The translations under genes were made by a program, and so were the position numbers. Source: Rhabdornis inornatus (taxonomy: Eukaryota; Chordata; Aves; Passeriformes; Rhabdornithidae). Taken from it: DNA of 64,000 nucleotides. The stretch is taken from positions 434,001 through 498,000 of the forward strand of contig VWZS01010096.1 in the NCBI GenBank assembly GCA_013397075.1, in the 5' to 3' direction. This document shows, piece by piece, positions 1 through 8,359 of the stretch (the first letter of the stretch is position 1; each line of letters starts with the position of its first letter). The notes under the pieces were generated by a model. It did not search any database. It had not been told where the DNA came from and saw only the letters and a program-made list of their open reading frames with translations.

Positions 1-560
1 AGGGGAGCTCATGTAAACACAAATAATATCCCCAGGTTTACCTACGTGATTTCCTTCTCTGTTTGCAGACTGTGACACAGCATCCAGCGTGTAATGATGA
101 CACAGTGATCACTGCAAGAGTGAAAAACCCAGCCGAGTTCCCCCATCCTTGGCAGCTACAATACTGTAACAATAAAAACACATTTATTAGAAGCACATTT
201 CTATATTATCAGTCATACACATATTCACATGCCTTCAATAGCACTGTGTGGCCTGATGGTTGGAGACCAGGGCTCAGCTCTTCAGCAGGTTTTGACCACT
301 GTGAATGGCAGAATAAGAAATGCAGAAGAAACATCTGAGCAATGTGGGACATCCTCCCAAAGTGCAGGGGGCAGTGCTGGCAGCAGTGTCCTTGTAAAGG
401 TCTGAGCCACCAAAGCACAAGGGGAAAGCCCACCCTTTGCTCCATCCCCAAACTGGAAGCAGAAAAGACCTTTCAAGCCAGTGCAATAAACCTGAAAATG
501 AAGCTCTGAGCCTTTCATGGGAATCACTTGAGCAGGGAAATCTTGCTGGCAAAATGTTCT
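1..560. other. unassigned intergenic sequence
   Basis: I see no gene, RNA or recognisable repeat here. Short open frames exist on both strands but have no domain or composition that sets them apart from chance. An AATAAA at about 170-176 on the plus strand and its near mirror on the minus strand are not tied to any transcript I can recognise. Confidence 0.5.
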
Positions 561-616
561 TTTACCCAGCCTGACTTGGTGACCAGCAAAATGGTCACCA
601 AGTCAGGCTGGGTAAA
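561..616. repeat. perfect 25-bp inverted repeat (hairpin)
   Basis: The left arm (561-585) and right arm (592-616) are exact reverse complements over 25 bases, separated by the 6-base loop GCAAAA (586-591). The pairing stops at the next base outward. Either strand would fold into a strong hairpin. It is not part of a recognised transposon; no terminal repeats or target-site duplication are evident. Possible origins are a template-switch mutation, a hairpin RNA precursor, or an assembly fold-back. Confidence 0.9.
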
Positions 617-1520
617 CCAGGTACTGAGCACTAAATCTCCCTCTCGTTGTTTAGAAAACCCCTGGGTTCTGGCATTTGGGGATGCAGCAATAACTGGCAA
701 CTAATTACAAGAAAGAAGAAAATAAGGCAAAAATGCTTCTTTTCCTTTTATTCTTTCCAGCAGACAAGTGAAAAGAGTATTTTGCAAGCAGTAGCTCTTA
801 ATTATTTCACAACTGCACATACCTCTTGTGCTGCAAGTTAGAAATATCAGTTTAATTCTCTTATAATTGCCTCAGCTATAAGGTACCTGAAAGAAGCCAT
901 TTTTGCCAACTGTTCCTGGGATCTGAAAGCAGGAGATTTCTGGAAAAGCACTTAGTGCACCTCTGTTTTGGAAGGGGGGACTGTAGAGAGGAGTGTGAGG
1001 GGTGTAAATATTTGTGAAATGACTCTGTAGTTCCTTCATCCAGTGTAATCTGTGTTTGTGTGGGTTGTGTGTTTTGCAGGACTCGGCTGGCTGGCTGAAC
1101 AGGAGGCTTTGGGCTTTAGTTTGTGGGCATGTGAGGCTCTTCAGGCATCCCAGGATCCTCACACCACACACACTGCAGCGCTCCAGCAACCAAAAGGCTT
1201 CGGGATTCAGGGTTTTCCCCCCAAATCAATGAGTACAGTGCAAAGAAAAGAACAAGAACTTCTGATTTATTAATTCTGTCCTTTTCTTAGAACAAAACGA
1301 TCTATAGAACCACTTCTAACTTAACAAAAGCTGCAATTTAAGAGCCTAAGGAACATATTCCAGAGGAACGTATTCCAGACATAGCCTTGAATAATATTAT
1401 CCATTAGAAACAAAAAGGACTTCCTAACACTTTACAAAGCTAATCTCTAGTTCAAGCTTTTAGAACTCTTAACACTAAACCCTTGGCTTTCTTTATGTCA
1501 TATCCTAAAATGAATGAAAT
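617..1520. other. unassigned intergenic sequence
   Basis: No gene or known repeat is seen. A small direct duplication lies at about 1350-1380: two adjacent 15-base copies, each containing the palindrome GGAACATATTCC or its one-base variant. The part after about 1290 is AT-rich and lies next to the end of the modular locus that begins near 1521. Confidence 0.4.
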
Positions 1521-2160
1521 GAAGCTTCCAGCAGGCTTGATGAGGGGCTGTGGGAGCAGCAGTCTGGAATGAGGCCTGGAGTCAAGGCCTGTGCCCCGCT
1601 GTGAGGGGCTGTGCTGGGCAGAGCTGGGGCTTGGCCTGTGCCTGTTCACAGGTGAAAGCTGCCATGCTACTCCCAGGCCTTGCGTGGCCTCACAGGGGGC
1701 CTCTGTTCTGCCCTTCCCCACCTCTGGTCTCGTTCATCTTGGGACATCTCTCTGGGGCTGTCCCCTTGGCAGTCCTGCTCCAGACTGAAGCAGGCTGTCC
1801 TCTGACTCCCAGGCATTGGCAGGACTGCCTCCACTGCTGCTCCTGTCCCCTGCCCACCGAGAGCTTCCAGCAGAGTGGGCGAGGGGCTGGGGGGGCAGCA
1901 GGGGCCATGTGGGGCGGCTGCCCAGCTCTCTGTCCCTGCTGTGGGGGCTCTTGCTGCCGTTGCTGCCTCCATGCCGTGATGCCGGTGCTGCTGTGTCCCC
2001 GGCTGCTGGCTGCGTCTCCGGAACACAGCCGCCACCCTGCTCAGGATGGCACGGGAGCCGCGCCGCAGCGAGTGCAGCAGAGCCTGGCCGCGGGCCCCGG
2101 GGCTGTGCGGGGCCCCTGCCCGGCTCTCTGCTGCTGCCGCCTGCGCGCCAGAGGCTGCAG
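1521..2160 (-). repeat. modular locus, copy 2 of a ~1.1-kb tandem module
   Basis: This segment repeats the sequence split between 2650-3166 and 3826-3960, with an offset of about 1.13 kb. For example, the block GAGGGGCTGTGCTGGGCAGA occurs at 1603 and again at 2728, and the ACCGAGAG block occurs near 1857 and 2987. On the minus strand both copies encode matching peptide blocks: AILSRV, QQ.GTQQH, GGQGTGA and RPPVRPR.AW. Copy 2 runs unbroken through the point where copy 1 carries an insertion. After the AW block, copy 2 has an in-frame stop (1667-1669) where copy 1 stays open. Confidence 0.75.
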
Positions 2161-3130
2161 AAGCTGCTGCCTTTGCCTCCTGTTGTGGGCGGGCGGTGGC
2201 AGGCACAGGGTGCTCCTCATCCTCAGGAGCTGCGGCCAGGGCAGCAGCTGCTGGCTGGGTGTCCCTGGGAGCTGCCAGGGCACAAGATGTGCTGGGCAGC
2301 TCAGCATCTGCCTCTTCTTCCAGTGGTGATTCGGGGTCCACCAGGAGCTGTGGGTAGCAAGGATTCACCCAGATGGTGTGGATAGTGAGGACATTCCACT
2401 TCTCCTCTGATAACTCTTTGATGCTGCTGTCTTCCCCTTTGGCAGCTGGTTGATCTCCGGTTTGGGGAGAAAGCTCTAAGAGTCCTGTGCCTTTGCTAGG
2501 CCCCAGGTGTCTTGGTTGATCATCACAGGACACATAGTAGCTCTCATCCCCACTGCTGCTGGCTTGGACATCCTCCAAGGTGTCCCCCTCCTCTATGTGC
2601 AGCCCTGGCAGGAGTACCCTCGCTGCTTCTATTGCCCGCTGCCTGCGAGCTTCCACCTGGTTTAGTGAGGGGCTGTGGGGTAAGTCACCCAGAATTTCTT
2701 TGGATGTGGAGGCCTCTGCCCAGCTGTGAGGGGCTGTGCTGGGCAGAGCAGGGGCTGGGCCTGTGGCTGTGCACGAAGGAAGATTCCCGTGCTCTACCCA
2801 GGCCTCGCGTGGCCTCACGGGGGGCCTCACTTCTCCACTTCTGCAGCTCTGGTCTTGGTCCCATTCCCCTTGGGAGAGCTCTTTAGGGCTGTATATTTCC
2901 CTGTTGTGCTGCAGCCTGAAGTGGGCCTTCTCCTCACCATCTGGTGCTGCCAGGACTGCCCCCACCTCTGCCCCTGTCCCCTGCCCACCGAGAGTTTGCA
3001 CTGGGCGAGAGGAGGGGCTGGGGGGTAGCAGGGGCTGTGTGGGGTGGCTGCCCGGCTTTCTGCTCCTGCTGCCATCTCTGCCTCCATGCCTTGATGCAGG
3101 TGCTGCTGTGTCCCCAGCTGCTGGCTCCAT
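1667..3130 (-). CDS. hypothetical protein, 487 codons, spans two tandem modules
   Basis: I do not recognise the product. It is the longest open frame in the window outside the N gap. It lacks a signal peptide, an obvious membrane segment or a known catalytic motif. The frame crosses the module junction: residues ~1-150 come from copy 1; ~150-310 from a linker rich in acidic and serine residues (SSSGDESYY, SPLEEEADAE); ~310-487 from copy 2, starting with an alanine-rich stretch and a basic patch (FRRRSQQPG). Repeated peptide blocks shared by both halves favour a coding ancestry. High GC with few stops also keeps antisense frames open (for example plus-strand 1550-2329), so openness alone is weak evidence. 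The chosen ATG at 3130 lies inside a module, so the true start is probably upstream, beyond the LTR insertion. It may be a decayed or spliced gene fragment. Confidence 0.35.
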   Translation of the reverse strand: MEPAAGDTAAPASRHGGRDGSRSRKPGSHPTQPLLPPSPSSRPVQTLGGQGTGAEVGAVLAAPDGEEKAHFRLQHNREIYSPKELSQGEWDQDQSCRSGEVRPPVRPREAWVEHGNLPSCTATGPAPALPSTAPHSWAEASTSKEILGDLPHSPSLNQVEARRQRAIEAARVLLPGLHIEEGDTLEDVQASSSGDESYYVSCDDQPRHLGPSKGTGLLELSPQTGDQPAAKGEDSSIKELSEEKWNVLTIHTIWVNPCYPQLLVDPESPLEEEADAELPSTSCALAAPRDTQPAAAALAAAPEDEEHPVPATARPQQEAKAAASAASGAQAAAAESRAGAPHSPGARGQALLHSLRRGSRAILSRVAAVFRRRSQQPGTQQHRHHGMEAATAARAPTAGTESWAAAPHGPCCPPSPSPTLLEALGGQGTGAAVEAVLPMPGSQRTACFSLEQDCQGDSPREMSQDERDQRWGRAEQRPPVRPRKAWE

Positions 3131-3166
3131 CTCCAGAACACACTGCCACCCTGCTCAGGATGGCAT
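2650..3166 (-). repeat. modular locus, 3' part of copy 1
   Basis: This is homologous to 1521-2060. The similarity ends abruptly near 3166, within the block reading CTCAGGATGGCA on the plus strand. In copy 2 the similarity continues without a break into sequence that here resumes only at about 3826. The interval 3167-3825 is thus an insertion in copy 1. The insertion breaks the minus-strand reading between blocks equivalent to LRRGSR and AILSRV of copy 2. Confidence 0.7.
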
Positions 3167-3825
3167 GACACAGTCCACTGGAGGCCAGGCCAGCTCTAGG
3201 ATGTTCTCTGGCACTGTGCCAGGAGTCGGGAAGTGCCATGGTCTGGGGCTGGACTAATGGCAGAACCTTTAGAGCCGCTTGCTCTACGGTGTATGGCCAC
3301 AATCCAGGATCAGGCAAAGGAGGATGAGGAGGCTGTCTGTCCTGAGGTTCCAACAGGGAACATTTATTTAAGCTGAAGGGATCAGGAAGAGAAGACCTCC
3401 AAGCACGGCTGCGAATGGATTAATTACAGGGATACATTGCTGGGTGGATAAAAACAATTAATCAATAGGGAATCCTTAGGGAAGGAGTGTAAGGAGAGAC
3501 TTTACAGAACAAAAACCAATGAGGGAAGGAGGGGGAGGAGAATTGGTCACATGGGCCAATGGGTTGTCGAAGAATAGGGGCATTCCAAAGGGATGAAACA
3601 ACCAGGGATTGGCCCAGAGGGGGACTGACAGGGAAGGTTAGAGAGCGAGGAGGAGGGTTATAATGATAGGCAGGGCGGGAACTGGAACAAAGAGGGGGGA
3701 ATTCCATAAAGGGCAGCTTCGGGGTGTGGGTACAATTCAGGGACAAACCAACTTGAGAGAAACACTGGGGTGTACTGGAAAAAGCTATTATAGTAACTTT
3801 AACAATGAACTTAACCAAACAAACA
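3167..3825 (-). mobile_element. LTR-like insertion (probable solo endogenous-retrovirus LTR)
   Basis: The segment interrupts the first copy of the tandem module, so its limits come from comparison with copy 2. Read on the minus strand it can be taken from TG (3825) to CA (3167), about 659 bp. The U3-like half has CCAAT-type boxes (for example ACCCATTGGCC and GGCCAATCCC) and a short TATAA-like stretch near 3660. A TTTAAATAAATG polyadenylation-type signal lies near 3365, followed by about 200 bp of U5-like sequence. No retroviral coding region is present, so a solo LTR fits. I could not find a convincing target-site duplication; CATG occurs at both edges but would place the ends differently. 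The family is not identified. Confidence 0.5.
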
Positions 3826-4420
3826 TGCGCCGCAACAGAGCCGCCCCGCAGCGAGAGCAGCAGAGCCTGGCGGCGGGCCCGGGGCTGTGCGGGGCCCCTG
3901 CCCGGCTCTCTGCTGCTGCCGCCTGCGCGCCAGGGACAGCACAGGAGTCACGGGGCTCCTCAGCCTCCTGCGGGGCTGCCCGTGACTCACTGTTGGACAT
4001 CTGCACAGAGGATGAGAAGGATGAGGATGAGGTGGCCCTCTGGGGTGGAAATGGCTCCGCTGGCACAGCAGCTCCCTCCCTGATGGCGTGCCCGGGCCTG
4101 CTCTCGAGGCAGCTGCGTGCTGCCCCATCCCTCACCTTCTGCCTTCTCCAAAACATCAGCCACCTCTGCTTATTTGGCCCGACTTCAGTGCTCGTCTCCT
4201 TGTCCATGGACATCTCGGAGTTGCTCCGACGCTGCCATCCCCCTGGAAGATGCTGTCTCCTGATGGAGCTGCTCTCCTGGGAGTGGGCACCCCTGGGCTC
4301 TTTGCCACCTTTTATAGCCTGCTGCTCAGGGCGCACCCCAAGCATCTTAATTGGATCTGGACACACACAGCCCCACATCAAAAAATGGCAATGGTCTGGC
4401 TGGGGTCCCAAGTGCCTCAA
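3826..4420 (-). pseudogene. modular locus, 5' part of copy 1 (disrupted coding fragment)
   Basis: A minus-strand frame opens at 4420 and carries a serine/acidic segment, a short basic-aromatic patch (QRWLMFWRRQK) and then the block GAQAAAAESRAGAPHSPG. That block is shared exactly with copy 2 at about 2095-2150. Just after it, one base is missing relative to copy 2 (CGGCGGGCCC against CCGCGGGCCCC on the plus strand). This shifts the frame, so the continuation LRRGSR seen in copy 2 is lost. The frame then runs into the LTR-like insertion at 3825. I infer this is the upstream part of the same unrecognised gene, broken by a frameshift and an insertion. Splicing could in principle skip the damage; I see no clear evidence for it. 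Confidence 0.4.
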
Positions 4421-4436
4421 AGGGCTCTGGGCATGA

Positions 4437-4918
4437 TGCCTTAAGTTTTAAGTTTTTCTGTTCTGCTTAGGTGTGCTTTGCTGTTGTGCTTGGGCGGGGA
4501 AGACAAAACAGTCCTAGTCTAGCTAAGGACTCAAGGACAATTTCTTCAAACTGCAGGCCCAAAGTATAAACCATGTGAAAAGAGGAGGGCAGGCAAGCAA
4601 GGAGGATGAAGCTTCAGGATTTGTGACTATTAATTGGGCAATTGACTCCTGCATGCAAATGGACTAAAACCTATAAAGGTGTGAGATCTCGTGATGAAGC
4701 CCTCTTTTGCTTCCATCTTGGAGCTATCCAGATAGGGGCCACAGCTGTGGCACTGGTGCTGCCAAGGGTGTGGTCTTTGAAGGCCTCTCAAAAAATGTCC
4801 ATTTTATTCCTCTTAACTCTGTGTAGCCTCTGGTCCAGCTCCTCTAGGCATCAGGCACAGTTAAGAAGTCCATCATTTCCCCATTTATAAGGCAGAGTAA
4901 GACACAGGAGAACTCACC
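4437..4918 (+). mobile_element. candidate ERV LTR (solo), plus orientation
   Basis: The segment begins TGCCTTAAGTTTTAAG and ends near AGGAGAACTCA, about 480 bp. It has a promoter-like CCTATAAAGG near 4671, followed by a GC-richer R/U5-like part with CCATCTTGGAGC and the late stretch CCATTTATAAGGCAG. The order of TATA box, leader and CA end fits an LTR, and the wording is like ERVL-type LTRs of songbirds as I remember them. No internal retroviral genes follow, and no primer-binding site is clear after 4918, so it is probably a solo LTR. The family name is not assigned. Confidence 0.5.
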
Positions 4919-5309
4919 CGGTTCCAGAAGCACTGGAAAAGAATCTGGTGGTGAGCTCTTGGAATAGAGTTTTGAAAAAAAAGGATACCAAATACCCATG
5001 ATGGGCTGGAGTACTTCAGTGTTTCTTTGGCTTTAGTTGAATTCCAAAGGTTTCCTTCCTAAAGTGATTGGAAGTCAAATACTGAAAAGCCTTTCAAGTG
5101 TGCTTTTTGCTTGTTGTTTCTTTTGACTAAGAATACCAGAATTGGTTCATGTCCTAAAAGGTACAAACTGCTGAAATGCTGGGGATTGCTGTGAAGTCTT
5201 GGCTGAAGCTGGGTTTAGATGTGATTGTGGTCAGGATCCCCTTACGCTCGAGAGCTCTGTAATGATATGAACTGATGCTGTAAGCTTGACTTAACAGAGG
5301 CACTGTTTG
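4919..5309. other. unassigned sequence between two LTR candidates
   Basis: AT-moderate sequence with no open frame of note and no repeat that I recognise. It could be host DNA or a decayed internal ERV piece; nothing seen decides between them. Confidence 0.3.
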
Positions 5310-5740
5310 TGTCTGGCCTGCCCCAACCCTGGGATGGTGCCAGCGAGGTGGCTAAATAGGTAATAAAGGGACAGGAACGACTAAAGGGTTAGAAACTGAA
5401 AGCTTTAATATAAGAAGAAATAAAAAGGGGTGCACAAGGGCATAACATCAAACATAAACTGAAACGCCTACTCAAAGCAACTTCTAAGAAATAAAGTCCT
5501 TGCTCCCCAGAAGTCCAATGCTTGCAGGTCTATGTATGTTCTTTAGAAGACCCCGAAATGGGGTTGAGCACACAATATAGACTATGATGGAATGTTCTAG
5601 AAAGCTTCCAGCCAATCACAGACTGTTGTGTAATCTGTATTTGTATGGTCACTCCCAGTTATTCCCACAATCCTTTTCTTCTCCTTTACATCTCACCATA
5701 GTGTCACTGGATGTTGTCTAGCTTGGCTTCTCAGTGTCCA
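5310..5740 (-). mobile_element. candidate ERV LTR (solo), minus orientation
   Basis: On the minus strand this reads as an LTR: a short U3 with an ATTGG box near 5612, TATATTG near 5577, then GGACTTTATTTC. A late ATATTAAAGCTTTCAG block (about 5395-5415) lies near a CCTTTATTACC segment. It ends in CTCGCTGGCACCATCCCAGG before the host-like sequence. The limits are uncertain by tens of bases and I did not find a target duplication. No retroviral open frame lies next to it. Confidence 0.4.
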
Positions 5741-6037
5741 GTATTGTTATATATATTGTTATTGGTTCATAGCCTGTCACTTCCAGGATGTACTGCCAGA
5801 AGGCACTGGCTAAAGGAATCAGTCTTTAAGTGTTTCTGAATGTTTCATATTTCTTTTTGCTTTTCTGGGCACAGGTACATTTCTAGGATCTTGAGGCAAA
5901 GCACATTAATGAATTCCTCTTGCCATTTGTGCCTTTCTGCAGGACACTGGTATAATGTGGTTGTTTCTGTTACAAAGTGATTTTCACAGGCTAGACTCTC
6001 TGGGTTTGGATTATAAGAAAAAATTAGGAGGTTCATA
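5741..6037. other. unassigned sequence
   Basis: AT-rich, no gene or known repeat recognised. A short minus-strand frame here continues into the minisatellite and has no recognisable domain. Confidence 0.3.
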
Positions 6038-6176
6038 GCCCCTGGATTCTCTGGGCAGGTTTGGATCCTCTGGTCAGCTCTTGGATCCTCTGGGAAGTTT
6101 CTGGGCTTGCTGGGCAGCTCCTGGGTCATCTGGGAATCTCCTGGATTGTCTGGGAAGCTCCTGGATCCTCTGGACC
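6038..6176. repeat. 20-bp minisatellite, about 7 copies
   Basis: Near-identical 20-base units follow each other, of the form GCTCCTGGATCCTCTGGGAA with variants such as TCTCCTGGATTGTCTGGGAA. The period is exactly 20 in the last four units; one earlier unit is a base short. The minus-strand open frame through it encodes a proline/glutamate-rich peptide that is simply the repeat read as codons. Confidence 0.85.
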
Positions 6177-6892
6177 ACATTTTGGGACAAGCTAGAAACT
6201 TGTATATCTATTGGGCCCAAACCATGGGAGGCTAAATACCCCATGGAGCTGTTGAAATATTGAGGGGTGTTTGTGCAAACTCCTCAGACGTGATCTGAAA
6301 ATCCGTTTATGTATACTGAACACATTGTGGAATATCTTATTATTTGTGTGCAAAGTTGCATTTAGAAAGAATACACAGCTTGAAAAACAGTTGAACGTTT
6401 TCTGTACCTTGATATAACTTTTAAATAAAATTTTACTTATAACCATCATTTTAAATAATTTTCATACTTTTTCTCTTTTGTGATTTATAACATTAAATTG
6501 AGCTGTCTTCACTGTTGATTTAAAACAAAACTCAATTTCATATTTTTCACCATTGTTAAATAAAACTAATATTCTGGAAATTATCTTTCCTGTCCTTCGC
6601 AGTGTATGCCAATGTTGCAACAACACTCCCTATTGTCTCTCCTGTCTGTACTTTGCTTATCACTATGGAATAGTTTTGGTGCCTATGGGCTGGATGCCTT
6701 TGGATAAAACTAAAATCCTCCTAATTAAAAATCTCTTTGTGTAAGGGGAGGATAAGGAAAACACAGAAATTTTCAGATGTGTATTAGTTTGTTTTTATAT
6801 TAATTTTATCTTGGTTTCAGAGGAGTTTTTTATAGTTGCACCGTTTAAAATAAAGAGAAAATTGAATGCCATTCGCTTTAGACATTGGGATG
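6177..6892. other. AT-rich unassigned sequence
   Basis: Strongly AT-rich, with several poly(A)-signal-like AATAAA or TTTATT words on both strands. No gene, RNA or identifiable transposon was seen. Confidence 0.4.
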
Positions 6893-7482
6893 GAGGGAGG
6901 ATTCCAGGAAGGAAGGATTCCAGGAAGGATTCCAGGAAGGAAGGATTCCAGGAAGGAAGGAAGGAAGGAAGGATTCCAGGAAGGAAGGATTCCAGGAAGG
7001 AAGGAGGGAAGGATTCCAGGAAGGAAGGAAGGAAGGATTCCAGGAAGGAAGGAGGGAAGGATTCCAGGAAGGATTCCAGGAAGGAAGGATTCCAGGAAGG
7101 AAGGATTCCAGGAAGGAAGGAAGGATTCCAGGAAGGATTCCAGGAAGGAAGGATTCCAGGAAGGAAGGANNNNNNNNNNNNNNNNNNNNNNNNNNNNNNN
7201 NNNNNNNNNNNNNNNNNNNNNNNNNNNNNNNNNNNNNNNNNNNNNNNNNNNNNNNNNNNNNNNNNNNNNNNNNNNNNNNNNNNNNNNNNNNNNNNNNNNN
7301 NNNNNNNNNNNNNNNNNNNNNNNNNNNNNNNNNGAAGGAAGGAAGGATTCCAGGAAGGATTCCAGGAAGGATTCCAGGAAGGGAGGGAGGGAGGAAGGGA
7401 GGAAGGGAGGAAGGCAGGAAGGCAGGAAGGCAGGAAGGAAGGAAGGAAGGAAGGAAGTAAGGAAGGAAGGAAGGAAGGAAGG
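6893..7482. repeat. GGAAGGATTCCA / GGAA minisatellite array
   Basis: The core unit is the 12-mer GGAAGGATTCCA, mixed with pure GGAA tetranucleotide runs. After the gap it grades into GGGA and GGCA variants and ends in plain GGAA repeats. I count 18 intact copies of the 9-mer TTCCAGGAA in the sequenced part (15 before the gap, 3 after). All long open frames across this region are the repeat itself plus unknown residues and are not genes. The true array length is unknown because of the gap. Confidence 0.97.
7170..7333. other. assembly gap of 164 Ns
   Basis: An uninterrupted run of N lies inside the GGAAGGATTCCA array and is flanked by the same repeat on both sides, so the hidden sequence is almost certainly more array. 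The N count may not equal the missing length. Confidence 0.99.
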
Positions 7483-8094
7483 ACAGCCTTCAGTCCAACA
7501 TTGCTGACCAGGGCTTTGCATGGGAATATGATCTTGCTGCCAGGAGCTGGGAGAGCATGTGGGAAGGGGGAATTACCCCCTTTTTGCAGTTAGAGCATCT
7601 TAAAGATGGTCCAGAGCACAGCACCACTCACCTCACCAGATGGATGCCTGACAAAGCTGTTGCCATCCTGCTCCCTGCTCCTCAGGTGCTCATTCCCCCT
7701 GGATTTCCCTCTCATGGAAAACTTGCCTGCAGTAAATGAGAGTCCATGTCTTGGAAGCAGCTTTAGATGCAGTAACTTGTAGGAATCAATGCTGTGATGT
7801 TCACAGGGAACCAGAGATGTGCAAATCCATTTCCCTCTGAAGCTGGAGCCAACTGGCCCAGGAGGTCACTGCTGTGTCACAGCAGATGTGAGCACCAGTG
7901 AGGCTGCTCCAGCAGGGCACTGCTGCTCTCCAAGGGGCTGAAACCATTATTTATTGCCTGGATGTAATAAAAATAATGGATCCCTGTTCACAGTAGCCTG
8001 GAATCCTCCTCCTAATAGTTTTATAACCTCCTGTTGCACTGGAGCCAACCATACCACACCAAAAAGTGTTTGCTAGGTCTTGGCAGCATCGATG
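7483..8094. other. unassigned intergenic sequence
   Basis: No gene or classified repeat recognised between the minisatellite and the first CR1 fragment. Confidence 0.4.
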
Positions 8095-8359
8095 CAAAGA
8101 GAGTGGGATGGGGAATAATAGCACAGGGGAGATTTAGATGGGATATTAGGAAAAAATTCTTCACCCAAAGGCTTGTCAAGCACTGGAACAGGCTTGACGT
8201 GTCCCACATCATGACAGAATCACCATCCCTGGAGGGATTTAGAATATGTGTAGCTGTGGCACTTAGAGATGGTTTAGTGTTGGGCACTGGGTTAATGGTT
8301 GGACTGGATGGTCTTGAAGGGCTTTTCCAACCTTAACAATTTGATGGTTCTGTGATTCC
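8095..8359 (+). mobile_element. CR1 LINE fragment, 3' end
   Basis: It shows the typical CR1 3' tail in order: GATTTAGATGGGATATTAGG, a TTCTTCACCCAAAGG block, GTCAAGCACTGGAACAGG, CACCATCCCTGGAGGGATTT, GGTTGGACTGGATGGTCTTG, TTTTCCAACCTTAA and a terminal GATTC. The fragment is 5'-truncated, as most CR1 copies are, and holds no reverse-transcriptase frame. Confidence 0.93.

Noticed and set aside
1550..2329. 259-codon plus-strand frame
   Set aside because: It is antisense to the modular locus; cysteine/leucine-rich composition reflects GC-rich complement sequence, and the shared peptide blocks are on the other strand.
6811..7593. Open frames of 190-260 codons across the GGAAGGATTCCA array
   Set aside because: They consist of the tandem repeat read as codons plus unknown residues over the N gap; all frames on both strands stay open for the same reason.
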